Part shown: positions 37,270 to 47,169 of the stretch, piece after piece
How the letters are laid out: each line of letters begins with the position of its first letter
How positions within the stretch are numbered: the first letter of the stretch is position 1
From: Tyzzerella sp. An114
Lineage (GTDB): Bacteria; Bacillota; Clostridia; Lachnospirales; Anaerotignaceae
Assembly: GCF_002161055.1 (NCBI RefSeq)
Contig: NZ_NFLT01000003.1
Span: 206,949-270,948 of the forward strand
Direction: 5' to 3'
DNA length: 64,000 nt
Position numbers and translations under genes: made by a program
The notes under the pieces: generated by a model
The model's input: only the letters and a program-made list of their open reading frames with translations
What the model was told of the DNA's origin: nothing
Database searches by the model: none

Positions 37270-37308
37270 TAAAATGATATATAATAAAAAATAAGGGAGG
37301 TGTTTCCC

Positions 37309-37494
37309 ATGGAAATAATAGATTTAATTGTTGCTGCTTCAGCTGTTCTTATTGTTATTGCTGTTATACATTATAATATAACTAAAAAGAAAAAAGGAAA
37401 ATCCACAGGATGTGGAGGTGGTTGCAGTGGTTGTAGTATGAGCGGTCAATGTATGTCATCACAGCATAAATTTGAGAAAGGGGAGAAAAAATGA
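37309..37494 (+). CDS. FeoB-associated Cys-rich membrane protein
   Basis: This 61-residue protein has one N-terminal membrane helix (IIDLIVAASAVLIVIAVIHY), a basic KKKKGK and a cysteine-rich tail CGGGCSGCSMSGQC. This is the layout of the small proteins that accompany FeoB ferrous iron transporters, though no feoB is in view. The ATG at 37309 has GGGAGG 8 bases upstream. Its stop overlaps the following gene (ATGA). Confidence 0.82.
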   Translation: MEIIDLIVAASAVLIVIAVIHYNITKKKKGKSTGCGGGCSGCSMSGQCMSSQHKFEKGEKK

Positions 37495-38033
37495 GAATAT
37501 TTTCAAATGATACAGTTGCTATTGCAATAGATTTACAGACAAAACTTCTTCCTGCCATAGATAATTGGAAAAAGATTGTTGAAAACAGTGAAAAACTTAT
37601 AAAGGGTTTAAATATTTTAGGTGTTCCTGTTATAGTTACAGAGCAGTATAAAAAAGGCTTGGGAGATACTCACGAAACAATAAAAAATGCTCTTAATGAA
37701 TATAATCCTTTTGACAAAATAACATTCAGTGCCTATGCTGATATGGATATAAAAGATAAAATTGATAGTCTTAATGTTAAAAATATAATTATATTCGGAA
37801 CAGAAGCCCATGTTTGTGTACTTCAAACAATAATAGACCTTAGAGAGTCAGGGTATAATGTTTTTATAGTTGAGGATTGTTCAGGTTCAAGAAATAAAAA
37901 TGATAAAAAATATGCAATAAAAAGAGCGGAATATGAAGGGGCCTGTCCTGTGACTATGGAAGCTGTACTTTTTGAACTTACAGGAGCTTCTCAAACAGAA
38001 AGATTTAAAAATATACTTAAAATAGTTAAATGA
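37491..38033 (+). CDS. isochorismatase-family cysteine hydrolase
   Basis: This 180-residue hydrolase has the Asp-Lys-Cys triad of the family: D14 in AIDLQTKL, K76 in FDKITFSA and C109 in GTEAHVCVLQT, with the cis-peptide GTEAHV segment. It resembles YcaC-like members; the substrate is unknown. It is translationally coupled to the small Cys-rich protein before it and ends at a hairpin terminator. Confidence 0.9.
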   Translation: MRIFSNDTVAIAIDLQTKLLPAIDNWKKIVENSEKLIKGLNILGVPVIVTEQYKKGLGDTHETIKNALNEYNPFDKITFSAYADMDIKDKIDSLNVKNIIIFGTEAHVCVLQTIIDLRESGYNVFIVEDCSGSRNKNDKKYAIKRAEYEGACPVTMEAVLFELTGASQTERFKNILKIVK

Positions 38034-38072
38034 TAAAAAAAGAGAGGTGTTTTTTAAAATACCTCTCTTTTT
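38034..38072. terminator. bidirectional terminator
   Basis: AAAAAGAGAGGT and ACCTCTCTTTTT arms between convergent genes. Confidence 0.9.
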
Positions 38073-38076
38073 GATT

Positions 38077-38739
38077 TTAAATAATATCTATCACATCAAT
38101 AAGACTATCTGCTTTTTTCCATACAGTTTTGAGAACTTCCTCCGGTGGAGAAACTATATCTTTTACAAATATTGATTTTATTCCGGCATTATAAGCTGCA
38201 AGAAGTCCATTTGTGGAGTCCTCAAGTATTATTGTATTTTCTTTTGATACACCTGCTTTTTCAACAGCCTTTAAAAATATTTCAGGGTCAGGTTTTCCAT
38301 TTTTAACCTCATCACCACATATAATAAAGTCAAAAAAGTCAATAACTTCTGCTTTTTTAAGTATTTTTTCAACTTCGTCTTTTGTTGATGAACTAGCAAC
38401 AGCTATTTTTAATCCGTTTTCTTTTGCAAAATTTATAAGTTCAATAAGCCCTTTTTTTCTAAGATTTTCAGGTTTTTCAGCTATTATAAGTTCCATCTTT
38501 TTTTGTGCAAATTGTGGCTGAATTTTATGTTCATAGTCAAAGTCTTTACCATATTTATCATCAAATTTTGAGTATATTGAAAATTTTGTTGTACCCATAA
38601 GACTTATAAGAAATTCTCTGTCAATAGGAAGGTTTAACTTTTTAAGACATATTTCCCATGATTCTATAGCCATACGTTCTGTATCTACCATAAGACCGTC
38701 CATGTCAAATATAAGCATTTTTGTATCTGTTTTAATCAT
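38077..38739 (-). CDS. HAD-superfamily phosphatase
   Basis: A second HAD subfamily IA phosphatase (220 residues): FDMDGLMVDTERMA (motif I), ASSSTKDEVE (motif II), KNGKPDPE (motif III) and LEDSTNGLLAA (motif IV). It is related to, but clearly different from, the HAD protein at 36619-37269. The substrate is unknown. GAAAGGACAAGG lies before the ATG on the minus strand. Confidence 0.88.
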   Translation of the reverse strand: MIKTDTKMLIFDMDGLMVDTERMAIESWEICLKKLNLPIDREFLISLMGTTKFSIYSKFDDKYGKDFDYEHKIQPQFAQKKMELIIAEKPENLRKKGLIELINFAKENGLKIAVASSSTKDEVEKILKKAEVIDFFDFIICGDEVKNGKPDPEIFLKAVEKAGVSKENTIILEDSTNGLLAAYNAGIKSIFVKDIVSPPEEVLKTVWKKADSLIDVIDII

Positions 38740-39018
38740 TTATAGCCTTGTCCTTTCATAAAATAAATTTGTATTTCTTTAATAAAGAGTATAACCATAA
38801 ATAATATTTGTCAACTTATAATATATTAAATTAAAGTAAAATAGCCCTTTTTATAACCATAAATTTTAAAAAATGAAGATATTTTGAGAAAAATAAAAAA
38901 AACAAAAGAAAAACTTTAAAAATATTAATATTTGGAATAAAAAAGATGAATATACCGTATATATATTAAAAATGGTGTTTGCATAAAATCATCACAATGG
39001 ATAATATAATATTAACGG
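38740..39018. other. AT-rich divergent promoter region before groES
   Basis: No gene seen. The region holds upstream signals for the minus-strand HAD gene and the groES promoter; TATAAT at 39005-39010 is the probable groES -10 box, immediately before CIRCE, with a TTGCAT at 38979-38984 as a loosely spaced -35. Confidence 0.5.
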
Positions 39019-39045
39019 TTAGCACTCAAAGTCAGTGAGTGCTAA
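39019..39045. promoter_or_regulatory. CIRCE operator
   Basis: TTAGCACTC-N9-GAGTGCTAA is an exact CIRCE element, the binding site of the heat-shock repressor HrcA, placed between the -10 box and the groES ribosome binding site. It predicts that groES-groEL are heat-induced by release of HrcA, which is encoded elsewhere. Confidence 0.97.
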
Positions 39046-39080
39046 TAACAATGATGTTGCGATTAAGGAGGCATATAAAT

Positions 39081-41030
<1,950 letters not shown>

Positions 41031-41074
41031 TGATCTTCGATATATTTTAGATAATAAAATATTAAGGTAATATT

Positions 41075-41137
41075 GCCTCATATATTTCATAAGTGGTATA
41101 ATATTTATGATAATATGTGAGGCTTATTTATTTTTAT
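41075..41137 (+). terminator. probable groESL terminator
   Basis: GCCTCATATA (41075-41084) pairs with TATGTGAGGC (41114-41123), with an inner TTCATAA/TTTATGA stem, followed by TTATTTATTTTT. Confidence 0.7.
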
Positions 41138-41281
41138 TAAAAAATAATAAAAAAATATGTTTTTATAATTAAAAATATTATATTGCAGTATTTTTAATTT
41201 TATTGTAAAATATCCTTTTATATGATAGGATATAAATAGTCGCTTTAAAAATAGTACAATATTTTTAACGGAGGTAAATCA

Positions 41282-42823
41282 ATGAATCACGAATTAGTTA
41301 TTGTTCTTGATTTTGGTGGACAGTATAATCAGCTTATTGCAAGACGTGTCAGAGAATGTAACGTATATTGCGAAGTTAAACCTTATACAATGCCACTTGA
41401 AGAAATCAAAGCATTAAATCCTAAGGGAATTATTTTTACAGGTGGACCAAACAGCGTTTATGATGAGGAGTCTCCTCACATAGCAAAAGAAATATTTGAA
41501 ATGGGTATTCCTATTCTTGGTATATGCTATGGTTCACAGCTTATGGCTTATACATTAGATGGAAAGGTTGAGACAGCACCTGTAAGTGAGTATGGCCATA
41601 CAGAAGTTGAAGTTGATACAACAGATGTTATTTTTGATGGTGTATCAGAAAAAACTGTATGTTGGATGAGCCATACAGACTATATCTCACAGGTGCCAGA
41701 CGGTTTTAAAATAACAGCTCATACTCCAGTATGTCCTGTTGCTGCCATGGCTTGCCCTGAAAAGAATTTTTATGCTACACAGTTCCATCCAGAAGTTATG
41801 CATACTGCTGAAGGTATGAAAATGCTTAGCAACTTTGTTTACAAAGTTTGTGGTTGTGCTGGTGACTGGCAGATGGCTTCTTTTGTTGAAACAACTATTG
41901 AACAGCTTAGAGAAAAAATCGGTAATGGAAAAGTTCTCTGTGCTCTTTCAGGTGGTGTTGACTCATCTGTTGCTGCTGTTCTTCTCTCAAAAGCTATTGG
42001 TAAACAGCTTACATGTGTATTTGTTGACCATGGTCTCCTTCGTAAAAATGAAGGTGATGAAGTTGAAGCTGTTTTTGGACCAGAAGGACATTATGAGCTT
42101 AATTTTATAAGAGTAAATGCTCAGAAAAGATACCTTGATAAATTAAAAGGTGTTGAAGACCCTGAAACAAAGAGAAAAATTATTGGTGAAGAATTTATAC
42201 GAGTTTTTGAGGAAGAAGCTAAAAAAATTGGTGCTGTTGATTTCCTCGTTCAGGGAACAATCTATCCAGACGTTATAGAGTCTGGTCTTGGTAAATCAGC
42301 TGTTATTAAATCTCATCACAATGTTGGAGGGCTTCCAGACGTTGTAGATTTTAAAGAGATTGTTGAACCTTTAAGAATGCTTTTCAAAGACGAAGTTAGA
42401 AAAGTAGGTCTTGAACTTGGAATTCCTGAATATCTTGTATTCCGTCAGCCATTCCCAGGTCCTGGACTTGGTATCAGAATTATTGGTGAGGTTACAGAAG
42501 AAAAAATTAAAATTGTTCAGGAAGCAGATTACATTTACCGTGAAGAAATTGCAAAAGCTGGTATTGATAAAGGTCTTGGACAGTATTTTGCAGCTTTAAC
42601 AAATATGCGTTCAGTAGGTGTTATGGGTGACTTTAGAACATATGACTATGCTATCGCCCTTCGTGCTGTAAATACATCAGACTTTATGACTGCTGATGCT
42701 GCTCAGCTTCCTTGGGAAGTTCTCGCTAAAGTTACAAACAGAATAGTTAATGAAGTTAAAGGTGTTAACCGTGTAATGTATGATTGTACAGGTAAACCAC
42801 CAGCTACAATCGAGTTCGAATAA
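41282..42823 (+). CDS. guaA: GMP synthase (glutamine-hydrolysing)
   Basis: GuaA converts XMP to GMP. The 513 residues have a class I glutamine amidotransferase domain (C82 in GICYGSQ; H169 and E171 in FHPE), the ATP pyrophosphatase loop SGGVDSS (223-229) and the C-terminal dimer domain ending [15 protein letters not shown] precedes the ATG. The 3' end of guaA is a common integration site for mobile elements, and a conjugative element begins directly after it here. Confidence 0.97.
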   Translation: MNHELVIVLDFGGQYNQLIARRVRECNVYCEVKPYTMPLEEIKALNPKGIIFTGGPNSVYDEESPHIAKEIFEMGIPILGICYGSQLMAYTLDGKVETAPVSEYGHTEVEVDTTDVIFDGVSEKTVCWMSHTDYISQVPDGFKITAHTPVCPVAAMACPEKNFYATQFHPEVMHTAEGMKMLSNFVYKVCGCAGDWQMASFVETTIEQLREKIGNGKVLCALSGGVDSSVAAVLLSKAIGKQLTCVFVDHGLLRKNEGDEVEAVFGPEGHYELNFIRVNAQKRYLDKLKGVEDPETKRKIIGEEFIRVFEEEAKKIGAVDFLVQGTIYPDVIESGLGKSAVIKSHHNVGGLPDVVDFKEIVEPLRMLFKDEVRKVGLELGIPEYLVFRQPFPGPGLGIRIIGEVTEEKIKIVQEADYIYREEIAKAGIDKGLGQYFAALTNMRSVGVMGDFRTYDYAIALRAVNTSDFMTADAAQLPWEVLAKVTNRIVNEVKGVNRVMYDCTGKPPATIEFE

Positions 42824-42829
42824 AAAAAT

Positions 42830-42872
42830 AAAGCTCAGAAATCCAGTAAAAATAAGGCTTTCTGAGCTTTTA
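42830..42872 (+). terminator. terminator after guaA
   Basis: AAAGCTCAGAAA and TTTCTGAGCTTT form a 12-pair stem directly downstream of guaA; a T-rich stretch follows. Confidence 0.8.
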
Positions 42873-42880
42873 GTATTTTG

Positions 42881-42901
42881 TTTGAGTACAGTTTGAGTAC
42901 A
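42881..42901. repeat. tandem TTTGAGTACA repeats near the element end
   Basis: Two copies of TTTGAGTACA (42881-42890 and 42892-42901) with an 11-base period lie just after the guaA terminator. Short direct repeats at this place could be arm-type recombinase sites of the element. Confidence 0.5.
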
Positions 42902-42992
42902 ATATTTTATGTTGTATAACTGTTAGTTTTGAAATTTATATGTATTTTTAAAAAGGTAAATTATTTTATATATAAAATTAAATAAAAATTAT

Positions 42993-43042
42993 AAAAAGAA
43001 CTTTTACTTATTATTTATAAATTTGTAAAAGTTCTTTTTTTT
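42993..43042 (+). terminator. leader terminator before repA
   Basis: AAGAACTTTTAC and GTAAAAGTTCTT arms (17-base loop) followed by eight T, ending 40 bases before the initiator ATG. Because it precedes rather than follows a gene, it may be an attenuator of repA. Confidence 0.75.
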
Positions 43043-43081
43043 ATGAAATAAAAAATGACTTGAAAAGGAGATAAATTAAAT

Positions 43082-44047
43082 ATGTTAGATAAATTTCAAT
43101 TTGACTATTATTATGGAATTGAAGCTGAGCAATTTTCTTTCTACAGAATTCCACGAGTTTTAATTAAAGATAAAAAATTTAAAAATATTTCAACTGATGC
43201 AAAATTGTTATATGGACTTATGTTAGATCGTATGGCTATGTCAATGAAAAATGGATGGGTTGACGATAAAAATAGAGTATATATTATTTATACACTTGAA
43301 AATGTAATGGAGGACTTAAATTGTGGAAAAGACAAAGGAGTAAAAGTTTTGGCAGAACTTGATGATGTAAAAGGTATTGGATTAATAGAACGAAAGAGAA
43401 GAGGACTTGGAAAACCAGCAATTATTTATGTAAAAAATTTTATAGAAAATAAAAAACATATTTTTAATAAAGAATTTTATAATTCTGAAAATCAGAATTC
43501 ACAAAATGAAGAAGTTATAAGTACAAAATATGGAAAAACAGAAGTCTTAACTTCGGAAAAAGAGGAAACAGAAGTTCTTAAATATGAAACTGTAGACTTC
43601 GGAAAAAGCGAAACTAATTATAACAATATTAAATATAACAATACTAAATATAACAATACAATCAATCCTATCAATCCAATAATGAATGATGGGATTGATT
43701 ATTATGTTGATATAATTAAAAAGAATATAGAGTATGATTATTATATTAATTCTCAAAACATCTGTGATAGAAAAATTGTAGAAGAACTTTATAAAATTAT
43801 TTGTGATATTGTCTGTGCAGAAAGGGAATATATTATTATAGGAGGAAATAAGTATCCTTATAAATTAGTTAAATCAAGATTTTTAAGTATTAAACAACAT
43901 CACATAGAGTATATTTTGGAGTGTATGAGAAAAAATACTGTAAAGATAAAAAATATTAAATCTTATCTAATTTCAGTTTTATATAATGCACCTTTAACTA
44001 TAAATTGTTATTACAATCAAGAAGTTAATCATGACTTATATGGATAA
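43082..44047 (+). CDS. RepA_N-type replication initiator
   Basis: The N-terminal 125 residues (YYGIEAEQFSFYRIPRVLI, LSTDAKLLYGLMLDRM-like region, DLNCGKDKGVKVLAELD, GLIERKRRGLGKPAIIYVKNF) form the winged-helix domain of RepA_N initiators found on Firmicute plasmids and ICEs. The C-terminal half (about 200-310) resembles the conserved tail of clostridial members. The middle is an asparagine-rich linker encoded by tandem DNA repeats, which could be the origin itself. It allows autonomous replication of the excised circle. AAAAGGAGAT is upstream of the ATG. Confidence 0.88.
   Translation: MLDKFQFDYYYGIEAEQFSFYRIPRVLIKDKKFKNISTDAKLLYGLMLDRMAMSMKNGWVDDKNRVYIIYTLENVMEDLNCGKDKGVKVLAELDDVKGIGLIERKRRGLGKPAIIYVKNFIENKKHIFNKEFYNSENQNSQNEEVISTKYGKTEVLTSEKEETEVLKYETVDFGKSETNYNNIKYNNTKYNNTINPINPIMNDGIDYYVDIIKKNIEYDYYINSQNICDRKIVEELYKIICDIVCAEREYIIIGGNKYPYKLVKSRFLSIKQHHIEYILECMRKNTVKIKNIKSYLISVLYNAPLTINCYYNQEVNHDLYG
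43616..43660. repeat. three 15-base tandem repeats inside repA, candidate iterons
   Basis: Units of the type AAATATAACAATACT occur three times in tandem (43616-43630, 43631-43645, 43646-43660), followed by two ATCAATCC copies and an inverted GGATTGAT around 43692. RepA_N plasmids are known to carry their origin inside the rep gene. Confidence 0.65.
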
Positions 44048-44179
44048 ATATCTTTATAGTAAATAAAAATATATAATAATTAGTTTACAGTTAAATCTTT
44101 TTAAATTATATAAATGATAAATATTATAAATTAAATTTATATAAATAAATTTTTATTTTTATATAAAAAGGAGAAAATT

Positions 44180-44689
44180 ATGAAGATAGATAATGATTTT
44201 GAAAATAAAGTTTTTCATAATACAGAATTACTTTTAAAAAATTATAGAGATGTTGTTTGGAGTCTAGAGGTAGCTATACATAATGTAAATAAAAACTTTT
44301 ATATTGAGTATGGGTGTGATATAAATAGATTTTTAGATATGGCATATGATGCAGGAATGGAGCTTAGAGGAACGGATATAGAGGCACATACAAAAAGTAT
44401 AGAAAAAAGTAGAAATATGCTTAGGATCGTTGATAGTGCGGTTGATTTACTTCGTAGAAAACATAAGAATGGAGAAATTTATTATTGGATACTTTATTAT
44501 ACATATCTTTCACCACAAGAATTATCAAATACAGATGAAATAATAGAAAAGCTTAATGATTATTTAAAAGATATATCAAGAAGTACATATTTTAGAAAAA
44601 AGAATGAGGCTATTTTACAATTAGGGAGACTTTTATGGGGATATACATCAAGAGAATGCTTTAAGGCAATTGAAGGGATTTATTTATAA
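44180..44689 (+). CDS. unknown protein, possibly sigma/ArpU-like regulator
   Basis: The 169-residue protein is highly charged and helical. It begins with LLKNYRDVVWSLEVAI and ends with a segment (YLSPQELSNTDEIIEKLNDYL, then SRSTYFRKKNEAILQLGRLLW) resembling the helix-turn-helix end of sigma-70-like or ArpU-type phage/element regulators. No firm family can be named. It stands between repA and the cargo genes, on the same strand, with AAAAGGAGAAA as ribosome binding site. A regulatory role in the element is a guess from position and shape. Confidence 0.6.
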   Translation: MKIDNDFENKVFHNTELLLKNYRDVVWSLEVAIHNVNKNFYIEYGCDINRFLDMAYDAGMELRGTDIEAHTKSIEKSRNMLRIVDSAVDLLRRKHKNGEIYYWILYYTYLSPQELSNTDEIIEKLNDYLKDISRSTYFRKKNEAILQLGRLLWGYTSRECFKAIEGIYL

Positions 44690-45060
44690 AATTTCTATAT
44701 GTTTTGTTTAAAAGCTTTTATTTTAAATAATAGTATATAGTAATATATTATGTTATTTACTAAATACAAATTATTATATAATAAAATTATAAAGTGTTTC
44801 TGAAAAGAAAAAATGATTAATCCTATTAAAATATAAAATAAAATATATTAATTAATAGATAAGAAATGATAAAACAATTTATTATCATATTAAAGATATA
44901 ATGTAATCATTTAAAAAGTTTTAATGTTAAATGATAAGTATTCCAATCAGTAATGATTTAAAGATTTTATTTTTAATTTTTAAAATGAAATTTATAGTAA
45001 AATAAATTTAAAACAGTTATAATGAAATTAATACCTTTATATGGAAAGGAGAAGATTTTT
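44690..45060. other. AT-rich intergenic region
   Basis: No open frame with a ribosome binding site. A TTATAATG at 45018-45025 may be the -10 box of the lipoprotein gene. Several short dyads (for example TGATAA...TTATCA near 44867-44890) are present but not clearly terminators. Confidence 0.4.
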
Positions 45061-45771
45061 ATGAAAAAGATACTAGTATTATTGTCTTTTGTATTTTTAT
45101 TAACAGCCTGTACAAAAGATGAATTAAAAACATCATATTTGCAGCAATTTGTAACAGAAGATACTACAATATTATGTTGTTTTGATTGTTCGGAAGATAA
45201 AGAAATAACAAAAGAAAGAGTCTTACAGCAACTTGATATTGAAATGGATTTTTTAGAAAAAGAATATGAAATTATTGAACCTCAAAAACCAGAACCAAAT
45301 CAGGTGTATGAAGTTATATCAAAAGATGAATCAAAAGATCATTTTAAAGTATATTATATAAATAACACAGGTATTATTACTGCTAAACGTGCATTTATAA
45401 ATAATGCAATAGCAGTTGCTAATCAAATAGAATTAGAAACTGGTGAAGAAATTTATGCACCTATTAAATGGGGAACTTATATAGTAAGATATGATATTGG
45501 TCAAAAAAACATACAAGAAACAGATACAGAATATATTAAAAAAGCTGAAGAATATATACAGAGTATATTTCCTTATTTAGATTTCAATAACTATACATTA
45601 AAAGTATCAGAAGGTGATGCAGGTCAAATAATTTTTAATTATTATACAAAAGAAGCGTTAGAAAAAAATCAAATATATGATTTTAGCTGGATTTCTCCAT
45701 TAAATGATACACATATTGATATTATTATATCAAACCGTGATTTATTAGATACATTTATTTACAATAAATAA
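45061..45771 (+). CDS. putative lipoprotein
   Basis: This 236-residue protein has a lipoprotein signal peptide: MKKILVLLSFVFLLTAC, with the lipobox LLTAC and the lipidated cysteine at position 17. The mature part (mixed alpha/beta, acidic) is not a family I recognise. GGAAAGGAGA precedes the ATG at 45061; the longer frame from 45022 has no such signal. It is convergent with a C39-like peptidase gene, sharing a bidirectional terminator, and both lie between the replication and transfer genes where cargo is usual. Confidence 0.75.
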   Translation: MKKILVLLSFVFLLTACTKDELKTSYLQQFVTEDTTILCCFDCSEDKEITKERVLQQLDIEMDFLEKEYEIIEPQKPEPNQVYEVISKDESKDHFKVYYINNTGIITAKRAFINNAIAVANQIELETGEEIYAPIKWGTYIVRYDIGQKNIQETDTEYIKKAEEYIQSIFPYLDFNNYTLKVSEGDAGQIIFNYYTKEALEKNQIYDFSWISPLNDTHIDIIISNRDLLDTFIYNK

Positions 45772-45775
45772 TATT

Positions 45776-45812
45776 TAAAAGAGGCAGAGAAAAAATCTCT
45801 GTCTCTTTTAAT
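45776..45812. terminator. bidirectional terminator
   Basis: AAAAGAGGCAGAGA and TCTCTGTCTCTTTT arms around a five-A loop, between the convergent lipoprotein and peptidase genes. Confidence 0.9.
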
Positions 45813-45818
45813 AAAAAG

Positions 45819-46307
45819 TTATTGAGCTTTCAATACTATTTTATTTTTAATTGTTTCTCCATAAGTTTCCATTGGTTCAGCTAGATTTGTATTTGTTCTT
45901 GCACCAGGGTCTTTAATTAAATATGCTGAAAAACCACTTTTGCTAGTATCAAAGCCATTTACTAAAACATAATGTCCATTTAACTGGCAAATTACAGGTG
46001 TATTGTTGTCAATTTCTGCTGCCATATCTGAAACTATACTCCAATTGAATTTTGTACCACCATATGTAATTGTGTTGTAAGTTAAATCGCCATTATTGTT
46101 TGTAGATTCATCAATAACTTTTCTTATTACACTAGCTTTATCTGAATCAGATGTTAGACCTTTTTCTTTACAAATAATCATTGCAGCACAGCAAACCCCA
46201 CAACCATATGTTCCTACAGTTGTATTATTTTTAAATCTAATATCTTTAAAACTACTTCCACTTTGATTAATATAATAATCATTAAAATCAATATTTACAT
46301 CTCTCAT
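45819..46307 (-). CDS. C39-like cysteine peptidase domain protein
   Basis: The 162-residue protein looks like a stand-alone papain-type C39-like domain: YGCGVCCAAM places the nucleophile at C36, GHYVLVNGFD gives H112, and YLIKDPGA gives D133, the expected Cys-His-Asp order. There is no signal peptide or ATPase part, unlike bacteriocin exporters. It is the only minus-strand gene of the element in this window. I chose the ATG at 46307, with AAAGGTGG upstream; a GTG at 46319 would overlap that site. It may be a cargo enzyme; target unknown. Confidence 0.75.
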   Translation of the reverse strand: MRDVNIDFNDYYINQSGSSFKDIRFKNNTTVGTYGCGVCCAAMIICKEKGLTSDSDKASVIRKVIDESTNNNGDLTYNTITYGGTKFNWSIVSDMAAEIDNNTPVICQLNGHYVLVNGFDTSKSGFSAYLIKDPGARTNTNLAEPMETYGETIKNKIVLKAQ

Positions 46308-46644
46308 AAAAAATTCCACCTTTCTAATTAATATATTTTTAAATTTTCATGAATAGCATTTCCATAAGAGTATAATAATTTAATATTCACTACAATTTAT
46401 GGATATGTGTTTCATCACTTTATAAAGATATTTTATTTATAAATTTGTAAACCTAAAATATAGATTTATTATTTTTATTGAATTTTTAATTGTATTATTA
46501 ACAAGAAAAATTTAAAATATATTGGATTTTGAAAAAGAATGAAATTATTATGTTAGATTTATTTTTATGTTAAATATTGCACTAAAAATATGAAATAAAT
46601 TTCATTAATAATATTAGTATATTCAAGTATATTTTGACACTAAA
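46308..46644. other. AT-rich intergenic region between cargo and transfer genes
   Basis: Very AT-rich DNA with no supported gene. It should contain the promoter of the C39-like gene on the minus strand; no clear consensus was picked out. Confidence 0.4.
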
Positions 46645-46673
46645 TTGATACTGATAAGAAATTTACATAGTAT
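46645..46673 (+). promoter_or_regulatory. candidate promoter of the transfer operon
   Basis: TTGATA (46645-46650) and TAGTAT (46668-46673) with 17-base spacing, upstream of a palindrome and a leader terminator. Confidence 0.5.
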
Positions 46674-46682
46674 TTAATATAT

Positions 46683-46696
46683 GATAATATATTATC
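46683..46696. promoter_or_regulatory. palindrome GATAATATATTATC in the transfer leader
   Basis: A perfect 14-base palindrome about ten bases after the candidate -10 box, close to the transcription start; a possible operator for an unknown regulator. Confidence 0.45.
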
Positions 46697-46736
46697 GTGG
46701 TATTTTATAAAAACAAAATATTATATGAATAAATTA

Positions 46737-46768
46737 AGGCATTTGATTTTTAATCAGATGCCTTTTTA
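46737..46768 (+). terminator. leader terminator before the transfer operon
   Basis: AGGCATTTGA and TCAGATGCCT arms (one G-U pair) followed by TTTTTATA, 33 bases before the first transfer gene. Either an attenuator or the end of upstream transcription. Confidence 0.7.
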
Positions 46769-46800
46769 TATTCAAAAATATAATTTATAGGAGGTAGTAT

Positions 46801-47151
46801 ATGAAAAAGAATATTAAAAATTATACCATACAGTTATTCTATATAAGTTTTTGTACATTAACAACGCTTATATACACAGCTGAACCTGTACTAGGAGCAA
46901 CTATTTGGGAAAAAGCAACAGAGATTATGAAAGATGTTTATAGCCAAATAGTTACCATATCAACAATAGCAGCAGTTGTAACAGCAGCTATTGCATTATT
47001 AATGATGAACTTTTCAAGAAGTGGTCGTACTGTTGATGAATCAAGAGCATGGCTTAAAAGAATAGTTATTACTTGGGCGATTATAAATGGTCTTGGATTT
47101 ATTATGGCTTATATAACACCATTCTTTGAAGGTGGTCAATGGACAGCATAA
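46801..47151 (+). CDS. small transfer membrane protein, VirB2-like candidate
   Basis: The 116-residue protein has a hydrophobic N-terminus ending near PVLGA that could be a signal peptide, then two membrane helices (about 50-68 and 90-105) separated by a short basic loop (SRSGRTVDESRAWLKR). This shape and its place just before a VirB6-like gene fit a VirB2/TrbC-like pilin or channel subunit. Sequence identity is too low to be sure. TAGGAGG lies before the ATG. Confidence 0.65.
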   Translation: MKKNIKNYTIQLFYISFCTLTTLIYTAEPVLGATIWEKATEIMKDVYSQIVTISTIAAVVTAAIALLMMNFSRSGRTVDESRAWLKRIVITWAIINGLGFIMAYITPFFEGGQWTA

Positions 47152-47169
47152 ATAAATGGAGGGATACCC

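Noticed and set aside
42824..43081. tRNA gene as the integration target of the element
   Set aside because: No cloverleaf or anticodon arm could be made from this sequence; guaA is the more likely target.
43616..43660. Tandem repeats as a CRISPR array
   Set aside because: Units are 15 bases with no spacers and lie within a coding frame; they look like iterons or a repeat-coded linker.
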